Below, in pieces: positions 16,635 through 25,006 of a DNA stretch of 47,545 nt. The stretch comes from CAYMJV01 sp964390545. GTDB lineage: Bacteria > Desulfobacterota > BSN033 > UBA1163. The stretch lies in assembly GCA_964390545.1 (NCBI GenBank), contig CAYMJV010000014.1:1-47545 (forward strand). Reading direction: 5' to 3'. Made by a program: the position numbers and the translations under genes. The notes under the pieces are model-generated. The model saw nothing but the letters and a program-made list of their open reading frames with translations. It was not told the DNA's origin and made no database searches. Position 1 is the first letter of the stretch. The number at the start of each line of letters is the position of its first letter.

Positions 16635-17732
16635 TCATTTACGGTAATGGTCGATCGCTTTGGCAAGCCGGCGGATTCCCTCCTCGATCTCTTGGGGAGG
16701 CAATGCCGAGAAGGGGAGCCGGATAAAATTCTCTCCCTTCCCGTCGGGGAAGAATCCTCTCCCATCCGTCAGAACGATCCCGAAATTCCTACAATTCTTC
16801 CAGATCGCATGGCCATCGGTCTTTTCGGGAAGGGTCGTCGAAATAAAATAACCGCCGCCAGGCTCAATCCACTCGGCTCCCTTCAAGTTCTCAGCGAGGG
16901 CCTCCAACATCGCTTCCATCCGAGGACGATAGAGCCCCTTGAGCCGCTCTATGTTTGGATCCAAAAGTCCTCTCCGGCAGTACTCGTTCACAATCCCTTC
17001 TGTGGGAAGGACAGGATGGATATAGGTGTCTTCGCTCCACTTGTGAAACCGCGGAGCCAGATCCATAGGCAGAATAATAAAGCCGATCCGGATTCCCGGG
17101 CTCAGGATCTTGCTGAAGGAAGAAATGTGGAGAGTCCGATCCGGTAGGAGCTCTCTAAAGGTCGGAACGTCCTTTCCTCGATATCTCAAGTATCGGTAAG
17201 GAGAATCCTCGACGATGTAAAACCCGTGCTCCTGGGCCAGACGGGCCACTTCCTTCCGTTTTTCGAGACGGGTCGTCACCCCCGAAGGGTTCTGAAAGTC
17301 GGGAATGATATAGAAGACTTTTGGAACCGAACGCTTCAACTCCTTCTTGAGCATGTCGATGTTTACACCATCCTTCTCCAAAGGGATCCCAACCACATTG
17401 GATCCAATCCGCTTCATGGCTGTGATGGCGCGGTCATAGCTCGGACACTCGAGATAAACCGTATCCCCCGGCCTGACCATGAGGGCTGCGACGAAGGTGA
17501 AAAACTCCATGGAGCTGTTTCCGATGAGCACCTGTTCGTATTTCACCCCGAACCGCTGGGCGATCCACTCCCGGAGGGGGCCGTATCCCGAATAGTGGCC
17601 GTACTGAAAAAGGATCTTGCCTTCGCGTTGAAACGCCAAGTTCGCGCACTCAATCATATCAGCAATCGGCAACGCTTCTTCTGCCGGATTGCCCCGTGTG
17701 AAGAGAATGGGTTTCATGCTCTCTTGATTCAT
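16635..17732 (-). CDS. PLP-dependent aminotransferase, class I fold
   Basis: A 365-aa fold-type I aminotransferase of the LysN/2-aminoadipate and aromatic group. The PLP lysine is Lys208 in SSFSKILSPGIRIGF, with Arg215 as a phosphate or carboxylate contact. Asn148 in PDFQNPSG and Asp176 in VEDSPY are the other cofactor contacts. It would convert the amino acid released by the carbamoylase to a 2-oxo acid for IorAB, with 2-oxoglutarate as the usual acceptor. AAGGAG stands before the ATG. It lies 40 bases after iorB. A MocR regulator is excluded because no N-terminal winged-helix domain is present. Side-chain preference cannot be read off. Confidence 0.88.
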   Translation of the reverse strand: MNQESMKPILFTRGNPAEEALPIADMIECANLAFQREGKILFQYGHYSGYGPLREWIAQRFGVKYEQVLIGNSSMEFFTFVAALMVRPGDTVYLECPSYDRAITAMKRIGSNVVGIPLEKDGVNIDMLKKELKRSVPKVFYIIPDFQNPSGVTTRLEKRKEVARLAQEHGFYIVEDSPYRYLRYRGKDVPTFRELLPDRTLHISSFSKILSPGIRIGFIILPMDLAPRFHKWSEDTYIHPVLPTEGIVNEYCRRGLLDPNIERLKGLYRPRMEAMLEALAENLKGAEWIEPGGGYFISTTLPEKTDGHAIWKNCRNFGIVLTDGRGFFPDGKGENFIRLPFSALPPQEIEEGIRRLAKAIDHYRK

Positions 17733-17772
17733 AGAAGACTCCTTGACTCCCTGGATCTGTCAGGTCAGAAAA

Positions 17773-18363
17773 CTACTTGATCAGTCCCCTGCCCTTCCTG
17801 AAAGCGTTGAGATTAAGGTCGACCAGCTTCTTCGGTACCCTTTTCCGGACAATTTCCTCCCAGAGTGATGGGGAGGGCTCAAGCAGCCTTGAAAGTGCAC
17901 CCATCACCACTATATTGAGTGTCCGAGCATTCCCGATATCGAGGGCGGTCTGCAGCCCCGGAATCACATACACCTTCCTGGCAGCCTTTTTCAGTTCGGT
18001 CAGGATTGTTTCCTTCCCCGGATAGTCGGCTTCCCCGGAGCTCACGGTGATCGGATCGAGACGGCAGTCGTTCACGACGATGGTCCCCTTGGCATTGACA
18101 TAAGACAATCGTCGAAGGGTCTCTAACCACTCGAATCCAACAAGAAAGTGTGCTGTTCCTTCCTCGATCATGGGCGCATGGACCTGCTCGGCCCAGCGGA
18201 CATGGCTGACGACACTGCCTCCCCTCACAGCCAGTCCGAGAATATCCGACTTCTTGACGTCATATCCACTCTCACTCCCAACATCCGAAAGGATGTCACT
18301 GGCAACAACCGTCCCCTGGCCTCCAATCCCTGCAATTAAGAAATCGACGCTCTTCATTGACAT
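17773..18363 (-). CDS. iorB: Indolepyruvate ferredoxin oxidoreductase, beta (gamma-type) subunit
   Basis: Smaller subunit of the oxygen-sensitive 2-oxoacid:ferredoxin oxidoreductase. The N-terminal DFLIAGIGGQGTVVASDIL and LGLAVRGGSVVSHVRW are the family's conserved segments. The frame extends upstream to 18444, overlapping iorA. However, GGTGAGG at about 18370-18376 points to a start in the ATGATG cluster at 18363-18366, which gives about 196 aa, the usual IorB size. It is 23 bases downstream of the iorA stop, so the two are cotranscribed. With IorA it oxidises aryl- or branched 2-oxo acids to acyl-CoA and reduced ferredoxin. Confidence 0.9.
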   Translation of the reverse strand: MSMKSVDFLIAGIGGQGTVVASDILSDVGSESGYDVKKSDILGLAVRGGSVVSHVRWAEQVHAPMIEEGTAHFLVGFEWLETLRRLSYVNAKGTIVVNDCRLDPITVSSGEADYPGKETILTELKKAARKVYVIPGLQTALDIGNARTLNIVVMGALSRLLEPSPSLWEEIVRKRVPKKLVDLNLNAFRKGRGLIK

Positions 18364-18386
18364 CATTTCCTCACCCCATCTGATTT

Positions 18387-20171
18387 CTATGCGACTTTCT
18401 TTTCCGGCTTCTTGATCGCTCCTGTCGGACACACCTGCCTGCACACGTCACACCCCGTACAAAGGACTGGATCAATGCCCGTCTTTCTCTTCCCCGTCTT
18501 CTCATGGACCGCATTGACTTTCACGATGGCAGGACATCCCATGCGCGAACAGATCCCGCAGGCCGTACAAAGGTCCAGATCCACCCCATAAGCGGGTTGC
18601 GGGTCTTTGGAAATAAAGACGCATTCTCCTTCGGCAATGAGAACAGCCGTTCCCTTAAAGGAAGTGCATTCCTTGAGCGCCATCTCCATCGCCTTCACAT
18701 CGAAAGCATTCACCTTGAGAATTTTTTCCACACCCATGGCCTTGACAAGCCCATAGATATCGACCTTCTTCACCTTATCTCCCATCAGCGTCGTTTCGAT
18801 CCCGGGGTGGTCCTGGTGGCCGGTCATGGCGGTTGTGCTGTTGTCCATGATGATGACCGTCCCAACGCCCCTGTTGTGAACCATGTTCAGGAGAGGTGGA
18901 ATGCCCGCATGGAAAAAGGTTGAGTCTCCGATCGTGGCCACCGCAGGTTCTGGAAGTCCTGACTTACCCATCCCGTGGAGAACGCCGATGCTCGCGCCCA
19001 TGGCTCCCATCGTGTGCTGGGCGCTGAAAGGAGGCAGCGCACCCAGGTTATAACATCCGATGTCTCCAGCCACCGGAAGCTTCATTTTGTTCAGAAGGAA
19101 ATAACTCGTTCGATGAGGGCAGCCGGGACAGAGAACCGGGCTTCTTCCCGGCAGGTTGTCAGGAGGCGAAGCATGAACCTTTTTCCCTTCCCTCTTGCGC
19201 AGGAATCTGGCCTCCACACCTATCCGTCTCAGGGTCTGCGGAAGGAGTTCGTCACAGGGGGGAAAGATCTCTTTTCCGATCACCTTTATTCCCATGGCCT
19301 TGATCTGCTCTTCGATAAACGGGTCGAGCTCTTCGATGACAACCAGCTTCCGCACGCCCTTGGCGAATTCGCGGATGAGGTTCCTGGGTAGCGGGTAGGT
19401 CATCCCGAGCTTCAAAAAGGAAGCGTTCTTGAAAACCTCCCGTGCGTACTCGTAAACCACCCCGCTTGCAATGAGGCCCAGCTTCCGCTCTCCCCACTCG
19501 ATCCGATTCCAGGGAAAGGTCTCGGCATACTCGGCCAGGTCAAGAAGCCTCTGTTCCACAACCGGATGTCGCTTCTTGGCCCAGACGCACATGCAGTTGT
19601 ACTTCTGGATGTTTCTCGTGAAGGAGCCGATCTCGTCTTTTCTCTGTTGCCGCTCACCGAGGGCCACCATCGATTTGGAATGGGAGGTCCTCATCGTAGT
19701 GCGGACGACGACCGGCGTGTCGAAGCGCTCACTCATCTCAATCCCTTTGACGATGAAATCCTTGGCCTCCTGGCTGTCGGCAGGTTCGAGAAGCGGAAAC
19801 TTCCCGAGCTTGGCATAGTGACGGTTGTCCTGCTCGTTTTGGGTGCTGAAAAGCCCCGGGTCATCGGCCGTCACAACGACCAAGCCAGCCTCCAATCCGG
19901 TGTAGACGGCGTAAAAAAGGGAATCGGAAAGAACGTTCATCCCTACCTGCTTGGTGGTCACCAGGCTCCTGCGGCCCGAGTAAGCCGCTCCTGCAGCCAT
20001 GTCCATGGCGACTTTTTCATTGACCGACCACTCGGAATAGATCTCCTTGTACTGCGTCATGTTTTCGAGGATTTCCGAGCTAGGTGTCCCAGGATAACCT
20101 GCGACGATTTGAATCCCAACCTCGTAGGCCCCTCGTGCGATGGCTTCATTTCCGGAAAGTAACATTTTCAT
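18387..20171 (-). CDS. iorA: Indolepyruvate ferredoxin oxidoreductase, alpha subunit
   Basis: Catalytic, thiamine-diphosphate subunit, 594 aa. It has an N-terminal pyrimidine-binding domain (GYPGTPSSEI near residue 30), a central TPP domain with GDIGCYNLG, AVATIGDSTFFHAG and IIMDNSTTAMTGHQDHPG, and a C-terminal ferredoxin domain with two cluster motifs, CTACGICSRMGCP and CTGCDVCRQVCP. All elements look intact. It converts 2-oxo acid + CoA + oxidised ferredoxin to acyl-CoA + CO2 + reduced ferredoxin, and is typical of strict anaerobes. AAAGGAG precedes the ATG. It heads the run iorA-iorB-aminotransferase-racemase-carbamoylase-hydantoinase. Confidence 0.94.
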   Translation of the reverse strand: MKMLLSGNEAIARGAYEVGIQIVAGYPGTPSSEILENMTQYKEIYSEWSVNEKVAMDMAAGAAYSGRRSLVTTKQVGMNVLSDSLFYAVYTGLEAGLVVVTADDPGLFSTQNEQDNRHYAKLGKFPLLEPADSQEAKDFIVKGIEMSERFDTPVVVRTTMRTSHSKSMVALGERQQRKDEIGSFTRNIQKYNCMCVWAKKRHPVVEQRLLDLAEYAETFPWNRIEWGERKLGLIASGVVYEYAREVFKNASFLKLGMTYPLPRNLIREFAKGVRKLVVIEELDPFIEEQIKAMGIKVIGKEIFPPCDELLPQTLRRIGVEARFLRKREGKKVHASPPDNLPGRSPVLCPGCPHRTSYFLLNKMKLPVAGDIGCYNLGALPPFSAQHTMGAMGASIGVLHGMGKSGLPEPAVATIGDSTFFHAGIPPLLNMVHNRGVGTVIIMDNSTTAMTGHQDHPGIETTLMGDKVKKVDIYGLVKAMGVEKILKVNAFDVKAMEMALKECTSFKGTAVLIAEGECVFISKDPQPAYGVDLDLCTACGICSRMGCPAIVKVNAVHEKTGKRKTGIDPVLCTGCDVCRQVCPTGAIKKPEKKVA

Positions 20172-20383
20172 AAAACCTGACTCCTTTACCTTTGATTGTC
20201 TCGGGGTTCACCGCCCACCACCATTCCAGATACGAGGATTCCTTCGAGCCATAGAGGTCGAATAACTGCCCCTTCGGGGGAGGGGTTTTTGTCCCGGTCC
20301 CTCCTGGGACAAAATTGCATTTCCCCTGTGTTCTCTGCGTCCCCGGTGAAATGAGTGGTTTGCTCTCTGCGCTTTGCTACCTT

Positions 20384-22519
20384 TCATCCTCCCACTGCCA
20401 TCACCACATCAACAACCCGAACCCCTTTGGTCCTGGGGAGGACCATCAGGGGATTGAGATCGAGAGAATTGAGCACTTCCTTCAGATCAACAGCCATTTG
20501 CCCCACGTGCACCAACGTCTCGACGAGGGCTTCCACATCCGACCGTGCCTTTCCACGGAATCCTTCCAAGAGATCCTTCGCTTTGACCTCTGAAATCATG
20601 GTCCAGGCTTCGTCCTGGCTGATCGGCGGGATTCGGATCACGGTGTCTTTTAGGAGCTCAACGAAAATACCTCCGAGGCCAAAAACGACGGTGGGGCCAA
20701 AGGCTGCGTCTTGAGAGATCCCCACAATCACCTCGGCGGCATCGGAGGGAATCATCTGTTGAACCAAAATCCCATCAACGTCAGCGCCCCGTCTGTATGA
20801 CTGAGCGTTTTCAAGAATCTGGGCAAAGGAGGACCGCAACTCCTCTCCGTTTCGCACATTGAGCTTCACGAGCCCAGCTTCGGTCTTGTGAGGAATCGCT
20901 GCGGACTGTCCCTTGAGAACGACCGGGTAGCCGATCTTTCTTGCAGCCTCCAGCGCTTCATCAACGGATTGACTCAAAAACTCCTCGACAATGGGAATCC
21001 CATAGCTTTTCAGAATCTCCTTGGCTTCCATGTCGCTAAGAATGCGCCTCGGCCCGCGGAGCCGTTTGATGATCTCCCCGACCTGCAAGGGTGATTTCCC
21101 CTGAACAGTTTGCTTGGATTCTCGCCTCTTCTGGAACATCCCGTATTCAATGAGACGGTCGATGGCGACGAGGCTCTCACGCGTGCCCTGAAGAAATGGA
21201 ACGTTCCCGCTTTCGAGAATTCCCCGGATCCTCGGATCGAGCCCTCCGGAGACGTGGCTGAAGGCGACGACAGGTTTGCCGCTTGCTGCGGTCCGGACAG
21301 CTGCACGCGCCACATCGGCGTACTGGTTGACCTGTTTTTCCGCCATTCCCGGCGATGAATCCTGAGACACCGCGATGAGGTCAATCTTCTCCTCTTTTGC
21401 CAGAACTTCGAGACAGGCAGGATACGTCTCCGTAAGATCTCCAGTTCCCCACGCATCGAGAGGGTTGGTGATGGGGGTGAAGGGAGGCAATCTTTTTCTC
21501 AATTCTGCCTGCGCGGAGCTTGAAAGGTTCGGAAACGTCAGCGACAGTCTGTCCGAAAGATCGCCGATCAGTCCGATCTCTCCCCCGGAGACCGTGATGG
21601 CGCCAACGCCATTCCCCCTGGGCAGGCGATGTCGGCATCGCGAGAAGGCCTCTGCGGTCTCCAGCAATTGATCGAGATCCTCCACACGAATGACGCCAAG
21701 TTTCTTGAACCATGCCTCCTGCACTCGGTCCGTCCCGGTTAAAGCTGCTGTGTGGGTCAATGCCACCTTCTGGGCCATTTCGGAACGTCCCACCTTGACC
21801 GCAATGACAGGCTTCTTCAGCTCCGCAGCCCTCTCGCAGGCTCGGATGAAGGCCTCCGGTCGCCGCACCACCTCCAGAAACAAGATGATCACTTCCGTGT
21901 GGTTATCTTCAAGAAGATATTCCAGGTAATCGGTTGTATCCAGAACGGCCTCATTGCCACTCGAGATCAACATGTGGAACCCGATCCCCCGGTTGCTGTT
22001 GGCCAATGCCAGGATCACCGAGCCGCTCTGCCCGATCGCGCTCACTGCTCCCTTTTTGAGCGTCGGAGAGATGGGAGCACTGTACGTCCCTACTTGTGCG
22101 TGGAGATTGGCGTAACCGACGCAGTTCGGCCCACAAAAGAGAATATCATTCTCTTTGCAAACCCTTCGCAATTCCTCCTGGAGTTTTTCGCCTTCCTCGC
22201 CGGTTTCCGCAAATCCGCTCGCAAAGGCCCAGGCGCCACGGACCTTTCGTTGACCGGCTTGCTCAAGAACAGGGATCACCTTTTTGGCTCCCAAAACGAT
22301 GGCGACACAGTCGACTTCCTCTTCGTTCGGAATCTCCAGGAGTGACGGATAACACGCCATGCCAAAGACCCTGGGGTATCGGGAATTGACTGGGATGATC
22401 TTCCCCTGATACCCCAGCGCACGAAGGTTTTCGATCACCAGCGATCCGGCACCGAACCGCTCGGAAGCACCAACGACGGCGATCGATTTCGGATTGAGAA
22501 GTGGACGCAAGTCTTTCAT
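20384..22519 (-). CDS. ADP-forming acyl-CoA synthetase, alpha-beta fusion
   Basis: Acyl-CoA + ADP + phosphate = acid + CoA + ATP; cytosolic substrate-level phosphorylation. The ATG at 22519 (711 aa) puts the CoA-binding motif LLNPKSIAVVGASE at the very N-terminus, as in the family. The frame also has a TTG at 22552; neither has a strong ribosome site. From this ATG the phosphorylated histidine is His256 in LTHTAALTG, matching its usual position. CoA-ligase segments (GPNCVGYANL, SAIGQSGSV, NPLDAWG) follow. The C-terminal ATP-grasp domain begins around VVLKGQSAAIPHKTEAG. Lying 212 bases upstream of iorA, it is the logical partner that turns the IorAB product into ATP. A protein acyltransferase (Pat-like) is unlikely, because no GNAT domain is present. 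Confidence 0.9.
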   Translation of the reverse strand: MKDLRPLLNPKSIAVVGASERFGAGSLVIENLRALGYQGKIIPVNSRYPRVFGMACYPSLLEIPNEEEVDCVAIVLGAKKVIPVLEQAGQRKVRGAWAFASGFAETGEEGEKLQEELRRVCKENDILFCGPNCVGYANLHAQVGTYSAPISPTLKKGAVSAIGQSGSVILALANSNRGIGFHMLISSGNEAVLDTTDYLEYLLEDNHTEVIILFLEVVRRPEAFIRACERAAELKKPVIAVKVGRSEMAQKVALTHTAALTGTDRVQEAWFKKLGVIRVEDLDQLLETAEAFSRCRHRLPRGNGVGAITVSGGEIGLIGDLSDRLSLTFPNLSSSAQAELRKRLPPFTPITNPLDAWGTGDLTETYPACLEVLAKEEKIDLIAVSQDSSPGMAEKQVNQYADVARAAVRTAASGKPVVAFSHVSGGLDPRIRGILESGNVPFLQGTRESLVAIDRLIEYGMFQKRRESKQTVQGKSPLQVGEIIKRLRGPRRILSDMEAKEILKSYGIPIVEEFLSQSVDEALEAARKIGYPVVLKGQSAAIPHKTEAGLVKLNVRNGEELRSSFAQILENAQSYRRGADVDGILVQQMIPSDAAEVIVGISQDAAFGPTVVFGLGGIFVELLKDTVIRIPPISQDEAWTMISEVKAKDLLEGFRGKARSDVEALVETLVHVGQMAVDLKEVLNSLDLNPLMVLPRTKGVRVVDVVMAVGG

Positions 22520-22666
22520 TGCCGGTGTATCCCGGGGATCGTTCGTTTTCAAAAATTAGTGCCCATCATCATCCAACGTCATCCTCTGTTCATTCTAGAT
22601 CGAGGCTAATCATCTGCTGCTCAATAAGTAATTGGCTTCCGTTCCTTTGTCAAGATAAGAACAGAA

Positions 22667-22797
22667 CTACACAAAAGCCAGCAATCGGCAGGGGTTTTGG
22701 ACGAGCATCGTATCGATTTCCTGATCTGTGAATCCCCTTGGCCGATCATGTCATGGCGCGGACAGAAATATATCGCTAAGAAGATCCTTCTTGGGAA
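22667..22797 (-). pseudogene. Relic of a phosphotriesterase-family gene (C-terminal end only)
   Basis: In one minus-strand frame ending in TAG at 22667-22669, the last residues read GFTDQEIDTMLVQNPCRLLA. This closely resembles the C-terminus of phosphotriesterase-related proteins; the intact gene at 26891-27919 ends in IHLLLVENPKRFLAL. The same frame is open for some 15 codons further upstream but has an in-frame TGA just before HDRPRGF. The ATPase gene at 22839 leaves no room for the rest. I read it as the decayed tail of a lost relative. It accounts for most of the 22520-22838 gap; nothing else is seen there. Confidence 0.55.
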
Positions 22798-22838
22798 GCA
22801 TGGTTTTGAGCCTTTCTGAAATTGCAGAACAGGCTGAT

Positions 22839-23579
22839 TCAATGACGCAAGATCTTCGCCATGAAGTCCCGTGCCCGGGCCGTCTTCGGATTGTCCAGAA
22901 TCTCTTTAGGTTTTCCGATCTCCACAACCTTTCCTTCGTCCATAAAGACCACCTTTGACGAGACCTCTTTTACGAAAGCCATCTCATGGGAAATGATCAA
23001 CATGGTCATCCCTTCTTTGGCAAGGATTCGGATCGTGTCGAGAACCTCGTTGATCAGTTCAGGGTCGAGCGCTGACGTCACCTCATCGAGGAGAAGAATA
23101 TCTGGCTTGAGGGCCAGAGCTCGTGCGATGGCGACACGCTGTTGTTGCCCACCGGACAGTTCGTCCGGATAGGCATGGAGCTTGTCACCCAAACCGACTT
23201 TTTCAAGCAGGGCGATGGCTTCTTCCTCTACCTGCCGAGGATCTCGCTTCTTGACCTTGATTGGAGCAACCGTCACGTTTCTCAACGCGGTCATATTCTG
23301 AAATAAATTATATTGTTGGAAGACAATGGCAAATCGATCTCGGGCTTGGCGCAGAGCTTTCTTGTTTGTGTAGCTGATGGGGACTCCGTCCAGGCAGACC
23401 CGACCAGATTTTGGCTTCGTCAAACCTACAAGGACCCGAAGAAGAGTACTCTTTCCTGATCCAGAAGGACCAATGAGGCTGACAATCTCACCCTTCTCGA
23501 TCGAAAACCCGACACCCGCCAAAACCGGGACATCGTCACCGTAGGAAGCCACAATGTCTTCAATGCTTAGATATGGCAA
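22839..23579 (-). CDS. ABC importer ATP-binding protein (GlnQ family), importer 2
   Basis: A 246-aa ATPase. Walker A GPSGSGKST, Q-loop VFQQYNLFQNM, signature LSGGQQQR and Walker B ILLLDEVTSALDPE are present; the usual DEP reads DEV, a tolerated change. The switch histidine is in IISHEM. It begins inside the last 20 bases of the permease gene 23560-24246, a translational-coupling overlap. Gene order in this operon is binding protein, permease, permease, ATPase, unlike importer 1, so the two were not simply duplicated from each other. It lies directly upstream of the phosphotriesterase relic and the acyl-CoA synthetase. Confidence 0.92.
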   Translation of the reverse strand: MPYLSIEDIVASYGDDVPVLAGVGFSIEKGEIVSLIGPSGSGKSTLLRVLVGLTKPKSGRVCLDGVPISYTNKKALRQARDRFAIVFQQYNLFQNMTALRNVTVAPIKVKKRDPRQVEEEAIALLEKVGLGDKLHAYPDELSGGQQQRVAIARALALKPDILLLDEVTSALDPELINEVLDTIRILAKEGMTMLIISHEMAFVKEVSSKVVFMDEGKVVEIGKPKEILDNPKTARARDFMAKILRH

Positions 23580-24246
23580 GTTTCCTCTCCATCCACCTAC
23601 CGAACCGAGTAAGGGGGTAGGAAATGATAAAATACATCATCAAGATGGTTCCAAAAACCAGAATGGCAGAAAAGCCTTTGTTGTTAAAAACCTTTCCTGT
23701 GTACGTGAGTTCAATGACGCCGATTTGAGATGCCAAAGCAGTATCCTTAATGAAGGAAAGAAAGAAACTGAAGGCGGGTGGAAGAATGACCTTCCAAGCC
23801 TGAGGGACAATCACGAGGCGGAGCTTTTGGGCCATGGAGAGATTAAGAACTTCGGCTGCGTCCCATTGAGTGATATGGACCGATTCGATACCCGCCCGCA
23901 CAATCTCTGCGATGAATCCGGAGGCGATCAGGCAGACGGTGATCATGGCCACGGTGAAGACAGAAAGTTGGAGTTTCAGGGCCTGGCAAACGAAAAATAT
24001 GAGCATCAGGGTTACAAGAAACGGGACCCGCCGGAAGAATTCCACAAAGTTGATCGAGAAAAGGCGCATCGGTAGGAAACTTCTTTCTCGGCTGATACGG
24101 ATGATCGCCAGAAAAAAGCCGATTGCAAAGCCGATGATACACCCAATGGCTGACAGACCAATGGTCCTTGCTCCCGCTTGGAGCAAAAAGATCCCATTGT
24201 AGTATGTGAAGAAGCGCGGGATTTCTTCAAGGAAGCTAGCCCACAT
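23560..24246 (-). CDS. ABC importer permease, polar amino acid family, importer 2
   Basis: A 228-aa inner-membrane subunit. The EAA loop is present but diverged (TQWDAAEVLNLSMAQKLRLV, then IVPQAWKVILPP). Hydrophobic segments occur at about residues 20-50, 70-90, 95-115 and 185-210. Its ATG overlaps the TGA of the preceding permease by one base (TGATG at 24246), so the pair is coupled. The following ATPase begins within its 3' end. It forms the channel with 24246-24920. Confidence 0.87.
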   Translation of the reverse strand: MWASFLEEIPRFFTYYNGIFLLQAGARTIGLSAIGCIIGFAIGFFLAIIRISRERSFLPMRLFSINFVEFFRRVPFLVTLMLIFFVCQALKLQLSVFTVAMITVCLIASGFIAEIVRAGIESVHITQWDAAEVLNLSMAQKLRLVIVPQAWKVILPPAFSFFLSFIKDTALASQIGVIELTYTGKVFNNKGFSAILVFGTILMMYFIISYPLTRFGRWMERKLAISKH

Positions 24247-24920
24247 CAGAACACCTTGCCTTTCACTCTAAAGAGCCATCTTCCCAGATAAAGCAAAATG
24301 AAACTGGCAGCAATCGTCACAAGGATATAGAGCCCGGCGGTGATCGAGAAGACTTCGATGGATCGAAAGGTCCTGGCATTCACATTAAAGGAACGACCTG
24401 TTAGCTCCTCGAGGCCGAAAATGGCGGCCATGGAGGTCCCCAACGTCATAATGATGTAAAGGTTCGAAAAAGGGGGATAAAGAACCCTGGCGAGATGGGG
24501 CAGGATAACATATCGAACAGACTGGAGAAGGGACATCCCCATGGTCTCAGCAGCTTCTAGTTCCGACTTCCGGACCGAGATAAAACCCGCCCGCTGAATT
24601 TCGGTCGCATAGGCGCCTGCATTGAGCGTCATGCCAACCAGTACGGCTTCGTAGGAAGATAGGACCAGACCGAACTGAGGGAGACCGAAGAAAATGAAGT
24701 AAATCTGGACCAATTGGGGTGTGTTGGTAAAGAAAGTAACATACGCACCCACGATCGCCCGCAAAACCCGATTGCCAAAGGTCTTGGCCATGGCACCTGC
24801 GAGCCCGATGACCATCCCTCCACAAAAGGCAAGAAAAGCAATTTGGAGGCTGATCCAAGCCCCGCCGATCAGATAAGGGATATATTCCAGCACCTGGCTG
24901 AAATGAATAGTATACTGCAT
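24246..24920 (-). CDS. ABC importer permease, polar amino acid family, importer 2
   Basis: A 224-aa inner-membrane subunit with the EAA loop SELEAAETMGMSLLQSVRYV followed by ILPHLARVLYPPFSNL. Its five or so hydrophobic stretches fit the PAAT permease fold. It stands 86 bases after the binding-protein gene and shares one base with the next permease. The ribosome site is weak. It has no visible defects. Its role as half of an amino-acid-type channel comes from family and operon context. Confidence 0.87.
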   Translation of the reverse strand: MQYTIHFSQVLEYIPYLIGGAWISLQIAFLAFCGGMVIGLAGAMAKTFGNRVLRAIVGAYVTFFTNTPQLVQIYFIFFGLPQFGLVLSSYEAVLVGMTLNAGAYATEIQRAGFISVRKSELEAAETMGMSLLQSVRYVILPHLARVLYPPFSNLYIIMTLGTSMAAIFGLEELTGRSFNVNARTFRSIEVFSITAGLYILVTIAASFILLYLGRWLFRVKGKVF

Positions 24921-25006
24921 TAAAGGATGTTATTCCCCCTATCTGTGTCCTTTCCTTTTCAGACTACCCTTTGGCGACTATCAACGCAAGAGGAGGCGAA
25001 GAAGCA

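Noticed and set aside
19566..20162. 198-codon plus-strand frame opposite iorA
   Set aside because: Shadow of iorA, whose TPP and ferredoxin motifs are unambiguous.
22621..22842. 73-codon minus-strand frame in the gap above the acyl-CoA synthetase
   Set aside because: A different frame of the same stretch carries the recognisable phosphotriesterase tail; this one has no resemblance to a family.
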